IMG/VR virus record: IMGVR_UViG_3300034105_000115
Span: 1 to 44,394 of that record
Strand: one strand, 5' to 3'
DNA: 44,394 nt
Source: a virus
Of the stretch, positions 16,198 through 23,816 are shown piece after piece; the first letter of the stretch is position 1; the number at the start of each line of letters is the position of its first letter. Made by a program: the position numbers and the translations under genes. A model generated the notes under the pieces. It saw only the letters and a program-made list of their open reading frames with translations, did no database searches and was not told the origin of the DNA.

Positions 16198-17535
16198 TTA
16201 ACCTCCGAATATCATTGCCATAGCAATGACTTTACCAACACCCTGAGCGGGACCTATAGGACCCTGTGGCCCAATATTTGACATAACCTGCCAAGTAGTT
16301 CCATCAAAGATCAATTGTACCATCAAGCCTCTAACATCAAGCACTAAATCTGTTGTAGATGCTTCAATTGTGGATCCATTGCGGGCTACAGTTAAGTTAT
16401 TGACTGCCCAGTTACCTGCATCCATGAAGTAGACGTAGTCGCCTGCTGCTGGGCTAGCTGGTAGAGTAACTATGAATGCTCCTGCAGTAGTATCTGTTAC
16501 GTACTGTTTCTTAGTAGTTGCAGTAGTATTAGCAGTGATCTTGGTCCAAGCTCCGCCACCTGTGGCTGCAGTTGCTTGCGTTGTGCCGTCTGGGAACTTG
16601 AAACCAGTTAGTGTGGATTCTATTTGGCCGGCTACTGCCATATTACCAGAAGAATCAATACGTAGCCGTTCAGTAGTACCCGCAGCAATGATAACCGTGT
16701 TTGCTAAACCAGCAGTGCCCGGTACGGAACCAATAATAGTATTGTTGCTGCCTGTGGTTAATGCATTTCCTGCGTTATATCCTATACCTATATTAGCACT
16801 GCCAGAGGTATTAGCATTTAATGAATACGCACCAACTCCTGTGTTTTGTGCACCTCCAACATTATTATATAGTGCACTTGCACCTACTCCTGAATTATTA
16901 GCACCTGTAGTATTATAAAAAAGTGAATATGCACCTATTGTTGAATTATTAGCACCTGTATTATTTAATCTAAGTGCCGTGACACCTACAGCTGAATTAC
17001 CGGCACCGCTTAAAGCAGCGCTACCTAATGCACTAGCACCAAGAACAGTATTTCCACCTACAGCATTAGCACCGAGTCCTACAGTAAGCCCTTGAATAGT
17101 TGCACCACTAGAGAAAGTTGGAACTACTGTAGTAGTTGCTCCACGAGCAGTAACTGTAGCTAGGGTATCAGTTTCGGTATAAGAACCTAACTTACCATTA
17201 AACGTAGTCCAGTCAGCCGAACTTAAAGCACCTCTATTAGTTGCAGAAGCTGTGGGTAAATTTAAAGTAATAACTGGAGTAGTGGTACCAGTAGCTACAG
17301 TAGATGTAACATCTGTACCTGTAGTGCCTAGAGTTAAGGCAGCAACACTTGTTACGGTACCAGTGTTAGTAGTATAGCCACTAGGGTTACTAGATGCATA
17401 AGCACCTAAATTAGTAAGAGCAGACGCAGCAGTTGTAGCACCGGTACCGCCCTTCAGTACAGGAATCGTACCTGTAATATTGGTAACGTCTACTGCTAGG
17501 GTATTTTGAACCAAAGAACTTAATTGTTGTGCCAT
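16198..17535 (-). CDS. Tail fibre with adhesin-head-like repeats and a shared TLPASP/LTVARNG module
   Basis: A 445-aa fibre. The N-terminal segment (VLKGGTGATTAASALTNLGA) is the widespread GGTGA-type fibre element. It is followed by a Thr-rich stalk with WTTFNGKLG. Residues about 165-275 contain four to five degenerate repeats of the form NTGxxNSxxGxxALxxNT (for example GNSAVGVTALRLNN, NNSGVGASALYNN, QNTGVGAYSLNAN). They resemble the left-handed roll repeats of YadA-type adhesin heads and some phage fibres. About 325-435 is a module (AWTKI...TLPASPAAGDYVYFMDAGNW..LTVARNGSTIE...) nearly the same as one in the 18037-19458 protein. It ends with GPQGPIGPAQG and a hydrophobic tail. Probably a trimeric fibre; the trimer assignment is inference. 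Confidence 0.75.
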   Translation of the reverse strand: MAQQLSSLVQNTLAVDVTNITGTIPVLKGGTGATTAASALTNLGAYASSNPSGYTTNTGTVTSVAALTLGTTGTDVTSTVATGTTTPVITLNLPTASATNRGALSSADWTTFNGKLGSYTETDTLATVTARGATTTVVPTFSSGATIQGLTVGLGANAVGGNTVLGASALGSAALSGAGNSAVGVTALRLNNTGANNSTIGAYSLFYNTTGANNSGVGASALYNNVGGAQNTGVGAYSLNANTSGSANIGIGYNAGNALTTGSNNTIIGSVPGTAGLANTVIIAAGTTERLRIDSSGNMAVAGQIESTLTGFKFPDGTTQATAATGGGAWTKITANTTATTKKQYVTDTTAGAFIVTLPASPAAGDYVYFMDAGNWAVNNLTVARNGSTIEASTTDLVLDVRGLMVQLIFDGTTWQVMSNIGPQGPIGPAQGVGKVIAMAMIFGG

Positions 17536-17546
17536 ATTTTATCCAA

Positions 17547-18026
17547 CTATGTTGTAAGAACTGGCCACTGAACATTAAAGGGCCAATCTTTTTGAGCGGA
17601 TATATCAGCGAGAGCTTGTACATAAGTATCGAGCTTTGCTATATCATCTATCTGAGGCTGGCCCATACGTTGTAGACGTGCGTAGCGTTCAAAACGCCAC
17701 TGAACTTCTTTGATCAAGTATTCTCTTGTAGCACGTTGACTACGAGCTACATTTTGTGTACGTATTGATATAATATCTTCAGGAGTTTGTAGATCTTTTT
17801 GCCAAGTTACTTGCCATTGATTATCTATTAGTTGAGGCGTTTGCGCAATATAGTCGTATGCATCTGTTATACGTCTATCAGGAACTACAACTGAAACCAG
17901 ATTAAATTCTGCTAATTGTTCTGTGGTAGCGGGCAAAACTAGCCCAGCTACTACAGCTTCCTGATACGAGGTACTAGTTAAAGGATATTCTGTGATAACA
18001 CCATTATTTATTTTAGCTAAGTGCAT
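17547..18026 (-). CDS. Tail fibre assembly chaperone-like protein
   Basis: Start set at ATG 18026 (MHLAKINNGVITEYPL), giving 159 aa, with AAAGGA 6 bases upstream that overlaps the previous stop codon. The longer open frame reads into the preceding fibre gene and is not credible. The N-terminal part has the short strand pattern AKINNGVITEYP seen in fibre assembly proteins. The C-terminal half is helical with RSQRATREYLIKEVQWRFERYARLQRMG, and ends DTYVQALADISAQKDWPFNVQWP. That resembles the RDxLL...YRQALRDI...WPxxP signature of phage tail assembly chaperones encoded next to fibres. It would help fold or attach the neighbouring fibre in the host cytoplasm. It lies between two fibre genes, which fits. 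Confidence 0.7.
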   Translation of the reverse strand: MHLAKINNGVITEYPLTSTSYQEAVVAGLVLPATTEQLAEFNLVSVVVPDRRITDAYDYIAQTPQLIDNQWQVTWQKDLQTPEDIISIRTQNVARSQRATREYLIKEVQWRFERYARLQRMGQPQIDDIAKLDTYVQALADISAQKDWPFNVQWPVLTT

Positions 18027-18036
18027 ATTGTTTCCT

Positions 18037-19458
18037 TTAACCGTACCTGTAGAAACCAAATACTCTAAAAGTATAAGTTCCACTAAATGTACATACATTA
18101 GCATATGTATTACTAACTGTACTACACTGAGCATCTGTCATAGATATTGCTATATAGGTTTTAGAACTGCTGCTTTTTGTTTCTACGATAGTGCAATTAA
18201 CTGCAGTTGCTGTTACACCTGCAGAGTCCAAAACTACTATACCGTACCATACTTTACTAGAATTATATGAAGGGGGGCCAGACCATCCATTACTTAGATT
18301 AAATACTGCATTGTAATTACTACTAGGTGTATAGAACACAGTAGCCATTTGCGTCATTGTAGATTTAGGTGCAATAGCAAATCTAACACCGCCCGATCCA
18401 GTACTGATACTCATTGCTCCACTTTGAGGAGTGCCGCTTGTGTAAGTATATACATTAAATGAGCCAGATACAGCATAACTATTCCACGTTCCGCCCGGTG
18501 AACTACCAGAAGAGTTGAAACTATCTTCTCCACCCACAAATAACTTGGTAGGTGCGTAATTACTACCACTACCATCATAGTCTGAAGGTAGTGGTAGACT
18601 AGTAGTCCCCATAGAAGTAGCAACCATACTATACCAACCAGAACCTCCTCCGGCAGCTGCTGCAACAACAGCCCAGCTTACTGTACTTCCGTTAGTTGTT
18701 AAGTACTTGCCGCTATTGCCAGTTTGATTTGGCAGTTCTGGTGCACCACCTAAGCCAACGTAATTGGAAGTTACACCAGTTATACGTCCATAAGTGTCAA
18801 TGGTAATTATTGGCATATAGATATAACCACTATTATAGTAGTTATCGCCATAGGTACCAGCTGACACACCAGATGTTGCTAACGAAATAGTTTTAGCTGC
18901 ACTCCCGTCAAAAGTAGTTCCGGAATTAAGTACCAGACCAGTACCAACAGTAAGTGCATTAGTGGTAGTTCCACCACCACCTGAACCTGCAGGTCCTTGC
19001 GCACCTTGAGGACCAATATTACAAGCAAGTTGCCAAGTAGTACCGTCATAAATCAACTGTACTAACACACCTTTTAGGTTTAGTAATAGATCGTCTGCTA
19101 CACCTTCGATTGTCTTACCGTTACGTGCAACTGTTAAATTGTTAGTTACCCAGTTGCCTGCATCCATGAAATATACATAGTCACCTGCCACGGGACTTGC
19201 AGGCAAAGTAACTGTAAATGCTGCTGCAGTAGTATCTACTAAATATTGTTTTCCAGCAATAGCAGGGTTAAGGGTCGTACTAATTTTAGTCCAAGTCCCT
19301 CCACCGCCCCCACTAATACTTTGCACAGTATTATCAGATTTTTTATAGTAAATCTTACCATCTGCATAGTTTAAAGCAATTTCTCCATACGCTAAATCTC
19401 CCACTACGGGTACTTTAAGCGCTACTGAGGAATTCTTAATTTTTATCGTTTGTGCCAT
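18037..19458 (-). CDS. Tail fibre with MAQTIKIKNSS head and shared TLPASP/LTVARNG module
   Basis: A 473-aa fibre starting at ATG 19458 with AGGAA 7 bases upstream. The N terminus (IKIKNSSVALKVPVVGDLAYGEIALNYADGKIYYKK) matches the widespread phage fibre head IxxKRS....P.....GELAxNxxDxxLYY. It is followed by the WTKI...TLPASPVAGDYVYFMDAGNW...NNLTVARNGKTIE module (about 55-150) and a collagen-like GPQGAQGPAG. Then come a long beta-rich shaft and a C-terminal domain (about 270-473) with Tyr/Ser-rich sequence ending TYTFRVFGFYRYG. The C-terminal domain shows no similarity that I recognise and is a good candidate for receptor binding. The module order differs from the neighbouring fibre at 16198-17535, which carries the same module at its C-terminal end. 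Confidence 0.75.
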   Translation of the reverse strand: MAQTIKIKNSSVALKVPVVGDLAYGEIALNYADGKIYYKKSDNTVQSISGGGGGTWTKISTTLNPAIAGKQYLVDTTAAAFTVTLPASPVAGDYVYFMDAGNWVTNNLTVARNGKTIEGVADDLLLNLKGVLVQLIYDGTTWQLACNIGPQGAQGPAGSGGGGTTTNALTVGTGLVLNSGTTFDGSAAKTISLATSGVSAGTYGDNYYNSGYIYMPIITIDTYGRITGVTSNYVGLGGAPELPNQTGNSGKYLTTNGSTVSWAVVAAAAGGGSGWYSMVATSMGTTSLPLPSDYDGSGSNYAPTKLFVGGEDSFNSSGSSPGGTWNSYAVSGSFNVYTYTSGTPQSGAMSISTGSGGVRFAIAPKSTMTQMATVFYTPSSNYNAVFNLSNGWSGPPSYNSSKVWYGIVVLDSAGVTATAVNCTIVETKSSSSKTYIAISMTDAQCSTVSNTYANVCTFSGTYTFRVFGFYRYG

Positions 19459-19499
19459 AGTAAGTTCCTAAAAAGGAGAAATCTGATAAACTAAAAAGT

Positions 19500-20999
19500 T
19501 TAGTAAGTGCCGCCGTTAATTTCATTAGTCCAAGTTGGAACTCCTGAAGAATTAACAGATAATATTGTGCCGATTAAATTTGTAGCATCCCAAGTGCCTG
19601 CAGTAGTAACTCCTACTGCAGAAGTACCGTTACCAAATACTACACCTAGAGAAGTTAAAGTTGTATTACCTGTGCCGCCGTTAGCTACAGCAATTGTAGT
19701 GCCATTCCAAGTACCTGTTCCGATAGTACCTAATGTGGTAATCGAAGTTTGTCCTACATAGGTAGAAGCAATATCAACAGTATCTGCATTAATTGTAATA
19801 CGAGCAGCAGTACCGCCTATATCAATAGTATTACCATTTTTGGTAAGACCTGCGCCTGCAACAACCATACCAGCACCGGAGAACTGAGTAAAAGTTAGAG
19901 CAGTAGTGCCTAGAGTAACAGCACCGTCGTTAGTACAAACCCACCCTGAATCAGCATTTACAGCACCTTCTTGTACGAATACAAAAGATCCGCCCGCTAA
20001 TTCACCAGTAGTTGCATCCGAATCAGCAGTACGAGTCCATAAACCAGAAGCTACATTATACAAACCATTCTGTGAGCCAGTAGTTTGATCTTTAACTAAG
20101 ATTCTATCGTTAGTTACTAGTACTATGCCATCAACTGTTTGATTACCTGAAAGAGTAATATTCGTTGTAGTTGTTGCGCGAACTGCGTCTTTTACTGTTA
20201 AGCCTTGACGCGTAGCGTCAACATACTGTTTAGTTGCCGCGTCTTGCGCTGCTGTAGGGTCTGCTAAGCCTGTAATTTTCTGACTATTGAAAGATACTGC
20301 AGCACTAGGTGCAGTCATCTGATCTAGTCTATTAGTTCTTACCTGAGTATCAAAGTCACTAATTTTACTAGCTGCAAGAGTAGGAATATCGGTAGCACTA
20401 AGAGTAGTTCCGGAAGTTATTCTGCCTTTGGCATCTGTCGTTACTTTAGTGTATGTTCCAGCAGTTCCTACAGATGCTAAGGTAAGAGTAATAGCAGTAT
20501 TACCGGAACCTGTAGCATCACCACTAACCGTAATACTTTGATTAGCTGAAATTTTACCATTAAAGGTAGTCCAGTCAGTACTAGTTAAATATCCATTTAC
20601 GCTAGTAGTTGCTGCAGACATACTAACAGTGGCAGTATTACCTGATACTGATGCAGATACTGGAGTAGTACCTACTACTGTTGTAAGGTAGTTTTGGCCT
20701 TTAACATACGCAGTAGTTGCTACTAAGGTACTATTATCAGTAATTGTCTGTGTTATGGCATTTAACGTACCAGTATAAGTTTTATTACCGCTAATAGTTT
20801 GATTAGCTGTAAGCGAGGAGAAAGCCCCAGATCCGCCAATAGCGTCTATAGTTGTAGCAGTACCGCCTGCTCCGCCAGTGCCTTTACCATAATAAAGGGT
20901 GTTATCTACTTCATTGAATGCTAGTTCAGCATTGGCTAGACCTACAGGAGCACCTACAGCCCCTGTAGCTCTACGTTTAATACGAATTGTATTTGCCAT
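19500..20999 (-). CDS. Tail fibre with IRIKRRATG head and long beta shaft
   Basis: A 499-aa protein. ATG 20999 is chosen (MANTIRIKRRATG) because AAGGAG lies 7 bases upstream. The head (GLANAELAFNEVDNTLYYGKG, about 20-42) is the common phage fibre start, probably for joining to the tail tip. The shaft has repeats typical of phage fibres: NQTISGNKTYTG, TSTDWTTFNGKIS, TASKISDFDTQVRTNRLDQMTAP, ITGLADPTAAQDAATKQYVDAT, and DGIVLVTNDRILVKDQTTGSQNGLYNVASGLWTRTADSD. The C terminus is short (VNSSGVPTWTNEINGGTY) and has no separate adhesin domain, so receptor binding may lie with a partner protein. Gene order suggests one operon with the following fibres. Confidence 0.78.
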   Translation of the reverse strand: MANTIRIKRRATGAVGAPVGLANAELAFNEVDNTLYYGKGTGGAGGTATTIDAIGGSGAFSSLTANQTISGNKTYTGTLNAITQTITDNSTLVATTAYVKGQNYLTTVVGTTPVSASVSGNTATVSMSAATTSVNGYLTSTDWTTFNGKISANQSITVSGDATGSGNTAITLTLASVGTAGTYTKVTTDAKGRITSGTTLSATDIPTLAASKISDFDTQVRTNRLDQMTAPSAAVSFNSQKITGLADPTAAQDAATKQYVDATRQGLTVKDAVRATTTTNITLSGNQTVDGIVLVTNDRILVKDQTTGSQNGLYNVASGLWTRTADSDATTGELAGGSFVFVQEGAVNADSGWVCTNDGAVTLGTTALTFTQFSGAGMVVAGAGLTKNGNTIDIGGTAARITINADTVDIASTYVGQTSITTLGTIGTGTWNGTTIAVANGGTGNTTLTSLGVVFGNGTSAVGVTTAGTWDATNLIGTILSVNSSGVPTWTNEINGGTY

Positions 21000-21011
21000 C
21001 AAAGGCTCCTT

Positions 21012-21266
21012 TTAAAAATTGCCGCCTTCGGTCAATAGGTCTTGTGGTTTATTAGTCCAATTATTTCCATTAAACGATAGTAGATCATTAGCTGATAAAT
21101 TACTTATAGATATAGCAGTGCCAGATATAGTACTTTCTCCACTTGGGCCTCTAGGGCCTGGAGCACCGGCAGAAATAATATTACTGGAAGGTTTATCTAC
21201 GATTACATTACCATAGGTTCCTAAACTAATAATATTACTTTCTTCAATAATATTAATTATGTCCAT
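21012..21266 (-). CDS. Small protein with short collagen-like segment
   Basis: An 84-aa protein starting at ATG 21266 (MDIINIIEESNIIS) with GAGG 8 bases upstream; it starts 3 bases after the preceding stop. It contains GAPGPRGPSGE (about residues 33-43), a Gly-X-Y stretch, followed by LSANDLLSFNGNNWTNKPQDLL, a motif common in phage fibres. It probably forms a small trimeric connector or a minor fibre. The C-terminal LLTEGGNF is close in style to the end of the next fibre protein (NEINGGTY), suggesting related origins. The function is inference. Confidence 0.6.
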   Translation of the reverse strand: MDIINIIEESNIISLGTYGNVIVDKPSSNIISAGAPGPRGPSGESTISGTAISISNLSANDLLSFNGNNWTNKPQDLLTEGGNF

Positions 21267-21269
21267 TAG

Positions 21270-21851
21270 TTACCTCGTAATCTCTGTTTCTAGACTAACG
21301 CTACCATATACAAAAGGTATGACTGTGCCAGCAGTAACTAACTCTAGGCTATATACTGCTGATTTAAAAGTAAGTGCCGCGGTGTCTGTGGCTGACATAA
21401 AGATAGTAATAGTCTTAGTAGCATTATCAATTAATATTCCGCCATTATCAGTAGTTAGTTCTTTGATAACAGTAGTGCTAGTAATCTTTTCACGAATCTG
21501 CATACGCGCAGTATACCCTGCTAAATCTACTGGTTGATTATACTCTAGTACTCCGCCGCTAGTATACGCGGTATATGCCAATGCATTTACATCGTTAAGG
21601 GTGACTGAATTACTAGTTACTGCTGTAACTACATAATAATCAGTAGAGTTGATTTCCTTCATACCTACCACATTAGTTACTCTTGTACGCCAATTTACGG
21701 GTATACCGTGAGTTGGCGCAGTTATGACAACTGGAGCAGTTTTAGTAATTCCTGTAATGGGAATATATGTTTTAGTACTAGATTCCCAACGAAGTACTTC
21801 TGCGAAGGTGCTTCCCTGGAATATTTTTAGGTTTAGCTTTGATGGTGCCAT
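21270..21851 (-). CDS. Tail tip/baseplate protein with FCCH-like domain (BppU N-terminal type)
   Basis: Start at ATG 21851 (MAPSKLNLKIFQGSTFAEVLRWES), giving 193 aa, with AAGGG about 6 bases upstream. The open frame extends further, but only through the promoter and near the terminator. The opening LKIFQGSTFAEVLRW is typical of phage proteins that resemble the N-terminal part of lactococcal BppU baseplate subunits. A central insert (ITKTAPVVITAPTHGIPVNWRTRVTNV..., about 35-110) has the ubiquitin-activating-enzyme FCCH-like pattern annotated in many phage tail proteins. After it the fold resumes (PVDLAGYTARMQIREKI...SLELVT...YGSVSLETEITR). It is the first gene after a strong promoter and probably anchors the fibres that follow. 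Confidence 0.7.
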   Translation of the reverse strand: MAPSKLNLKIFQGSTFAEVLRWESSTKTYIPITGITKTAPVVITAPTHGIPVNWRTRVTNVVGMKEINSTDYYVVTAVTSNSVTLNDVNALAYTAYTSGGVLEYNQPVDLAGYTARMQIREKITSTTVIKELTTDNGGILIDNATKTITIFMSATDTAALTFKSAVYSLELVTAGTVIPFVYGSVSLETEITR

Positions 21852-21897
21852 GATCGCCCTTGGAAGTAAAATTGTGGATGCTTCTATAATTTTGTCT

Positions 21898-21926
21898 ATT
21901 ATATCATGCAGGCATAGTGTAGTCAA
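21898..21926 (-). promoter_or_regulatory. Sigma-70 promoter for the fibre/adhesin operon
   Basis: On the minus strand TTGACT (21926-21921) is followed after exactly 17 bases by TATAAT (21903-21898). A TG just upstream of the -10 box makes it an extended -10. It sits between the terminator at 21932-21961 and ATG 21851, which leaves a leader of about 40 bases. It matches 11 of 12 consensus positions. Confidence 0.88.
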
Positions 21927-21931
21927 ACCAA

Positions 21932-21961
21932 AAAAATTCCAACCCGAGAGTTGGAATTTTT
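21932..21961 (-). terminator. Intrinsic terminator, possibly bidirectional
   Basis: A perfect 12-bp inverted repeat (AAAAATTCCAAC / GTTGGAATTTTT) with a 6-base loop lies 6 bases beyond the stop of the gene at 21967. The AT-rich arm ends give a U tract on both strands. On the minus strand it ends the tail-tip operon directly before the fibre promoter. Confidence 0.92.
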
Positions 21962-21966
21962 AAAAT

Positions 21967-22341
21967 TTAAGGTAGCGGTGGGATAACTGCTGGCGGTACT
22001 TCTGGCATAGGCGTTGGCGGTTCATAAGGTTTTAATACTAGCGCATTAGCAATATCTAAGTCTCCGGTATACGATGACTGAGCACCTGCTAAGTAAGAGT
22101 TTACATAAGTTTCTAGTAAGGGATAAAAAGCTTGTCTAGGGTCGCTTTTAAACTGTGCGAAAGGTATAGCAACGTATTCATTCCATATAGGATTACTACC
22201 TGCAGTATACGCAGCTTGCGTAGCGTATACTGCAACCATGATATTAACAGTAGAATTGCTAACTAAGAATTCAATCTTAGTTATTTTATGATAGTTTGCA
22301 GTTACCCCAAATTGTGTGGGATAGTCTTTGATTAAAGCCAT
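21967..22341 (-). CDS. Small conserved phage tail protein, unknown function
   Basis: A 124-aa protein starting at ATG 22341 with AAGGAA 5 bases upstream. The N terminus (MALIKDYPTQFGVTANYHKITKIEFLVSNSTVNIMVAVYATQAAY) has the pattern of a small protein frequent near tail tips: 'LI...G...YHKI..........V.V..Y'. The middle contains FAQFKSDPRQAFYPLLETYVNSYLAG, a helical segment. The C terminus is Pro-rich (PYEPPTPMPEVPPAVIPPLP), unusual for this window and perhaps a flexible connector. It is the last gene of the operon that begins with the tape measure, and the terminator follows at once. Confidence 0.6.
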   Translation of the reverse strand: MALIKDYPTQFGVTANYHKITKIEFLVSNSTVNIMVAVYATQAAYTAGSNPIWNEYVAIPFAQFKSDPRQAFYPLLETYVNSYLAGAQSSYTGDLDIANALVLKPYEPPTPMPEVPPAVIPPLP

Positions 22342-22353
22342 TTTGTTCCTTTA

Positions 22354-23487
22354 TTATAAATTATTACCGTTAACTATTATTGTACTTGTTTTAGCTCCCG
22401 TGTACAAAGACATGCTGTCTGTATTTGAATCAAAGGTATTGTCGCCTTTGTTTTTCATATATGGTATGCGAATACAATAACCAGATGAATCTAAACTTAA
22501 TCCAAAAGCCATAGTAAACTGAATTTGGCCGCTACCGGCTCTAGTGCCTTGAACATATCCTCCGGCTGAATTACCCAATAATGCAATAGGTACTACTGTA
22601 GAGGCTGTAACAGGCCCAGTACTATAATTATTAGTACTAGAATTATACTGTAATGAATACGCAGTTTGACCATTATCGTATAAACTAGCACCGTAATCTG
22701 TCCAAGCAGATGTAGTAGCTTTAGTTGCAGATAAAGCAGGAAAAAATTCTGCTATTGTAGCAACTACCATCGGTGTCTGATTGGAGCTAAATGTTAGATC
22801 ACCAGTAGAAGAGTATAGATTTAATCCGTACCCTGAGGCACCATCTGAGTTAACATAGGGACAAAACATATATAATATAGGAGCAGTAAAAGTAACATTA
22901 GAGAATACTTTTGGATCGGGAGATCTTAGTACTGACTCTACAAATATAAATGCGGTAGTTAAGTTACTAGTCATAGGAATCATAGTTACAGATGCCCCAT
23001 CTTGATTTGTACCATTTAAATAGCATGCTTTATAGCCAGAACCGGTATCGTATAATCTTAGTTGAAGTTTTTCTCCTTCATATATACCCATATTTCTAAC
23101 ATATAATAAACCATAATTCTGCCCTATGAGTCTAGCTCCAGTAGGTGTATATGCATCTAAATAAATGGCTCCAGTAGCTGTATCTACTGAACGTCTAACT
23201 CCTCCTAATCCAATAATAAAAGTAAGAGTATTAGGCTGAGATTGAGTAACAATATGGCTAAGACTAACTATAGTACTATTGTATAACCGTACTCCTACGA
23301 TAGGATAAGATACGCCTGCAGGAATTGTCATACTATAAATATAAGGATTAATACTACCCCCAGACCCAATTGCGATTTTATATCCAGCACTAATCAGGGT
23401 AGGAGTACCCAAATATTTATACCCTAAAGCTTCTGAGGATAGTGTCAATCTGCCTGAGGGGTTAGATACAGATAAGCCGTATGTCAT
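22354..23487 (-). CDS. Tail tip accessory protein with repeated YGLxxxNxxG motif
   Basis: A 377-aa protein whose ATG at 23487 overlaps the previous stop (ATGA). It starts MTYGLSVSNPSGRLTLSSE, and a second version of the same motif occurs inside it (GYGLNLYSSTGDLTFSSN, about residue 217). The MTYGL motif also begins the preceding 110-aa protein. This N-terminal signature is common in phage tail proteins and I read it as a domain that docks to the tail tip. The rest is beta-rich with no catalytic motif. It may be two tandem copies of one domain, with the second binding a ligand. The exact role is not known. Confidence 0.6.
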   Translation of the reverse strand: MTYGLSVSNPSGRLTLSSEALGYKYLGTPTLISAGYKIAIGSGGSINPYIYSMTIPAGVSYPIVGVRLYNSTIVSLSHIVTQSQPNTLTFIIGLGGVRRSVDTATGAIYLDAYTPTGARLIGQNYGLLYVRNMGIYEGEKLQLRLYDTGSGYKACYLNGTNQDGASVTMIPMTSNLTTAFIFVESVLRSPDPKVFSNVTFTAPILYMFCPYVNSDGASGYGLNLYSSTGDLTFSSNQTPMVVATIAEFFPALSATKATTSAWTDYGASLYDNGQTAYSLQYNSSTNNYSTGPVTASTVVPIALLGNSAGGYVQGTRAGSGQIQFTMAFGLSLDSSGYCIRIPYMKNKGDNTFDSNTDSMSLYTGAKTSTIIVNGNNL

Positions 23488-23816
23488 GTTGCAATTACCA
23501 AGTAAACTTCTGGAGGAGCATCAGATGTGAAATGATCTAAAGGCGGGAAAGTGACAGTAGTGCCGTTGATAGTAATATTAGAAGGGCTACTAGTGCTAAG
23601 GTTACTAGGAGTTCCAGAAAATAGCACAATCTGAATAATATTAGCTGTAGGATAGCTCTTGACTTGATACCCTGTCTGAGTTCCTGTATTATATACATTC
23701 ACTGAGCCGCTATTTGGTATAAGTGTAACTATATCAACTATACAACCGCCATAGGCGGTTGTAGAATCGAAAGTTTTAGTACCTACAGAGTTGAATGTCT
23801 GTAATCCGTATGTCAT
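23484..23816 (-). CDS. Small MTYGL-type tail tip protein
   Basis: A 110-aa protein coupled by ATGA overlaps on both sides. It opens with MTYGLQTFNSVGTKTFDSTTAYGG, a clear paralogue of the start of the next gene, and continues as a small beta domain (VDIVTLIPNSGSVNVYN..., TVTFPPLDHFTSDAPPEVYLVIAT). Proteins starting this way are frequent after the J-like tip gene in phages. It probably attaches to the tip. No enzymatic motif is visible. Confidence 0.6.
   Translation of the reverse strand: MTYGLQTFNSVGTKTFDSTTAYGGCIVDIVTLIPNSGSVNVYNTGTQTGYQVKSYPTANIIQIVLFSGTPSNLSTSSPSNITINGTTVTFPPLDHFTSDAPPEVYLVIAT

Noticed and set aside
16472-16918. Plus-strand open frame of 148 codons
   Set aside because: It is antisense to a clear fibre gene with repeat structure. 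The low-complexity Ala/Val/Pro sequence is what the complement of that gene would give.
19487-19502. Perfect 6-bp inverted repeat TAAACT/AGTTTA at the end of the 499-aa fibre gene
   Set aside because: The stem is only AT-rich and no U tract follows on the minus strand, so it is not a convincing terminator.
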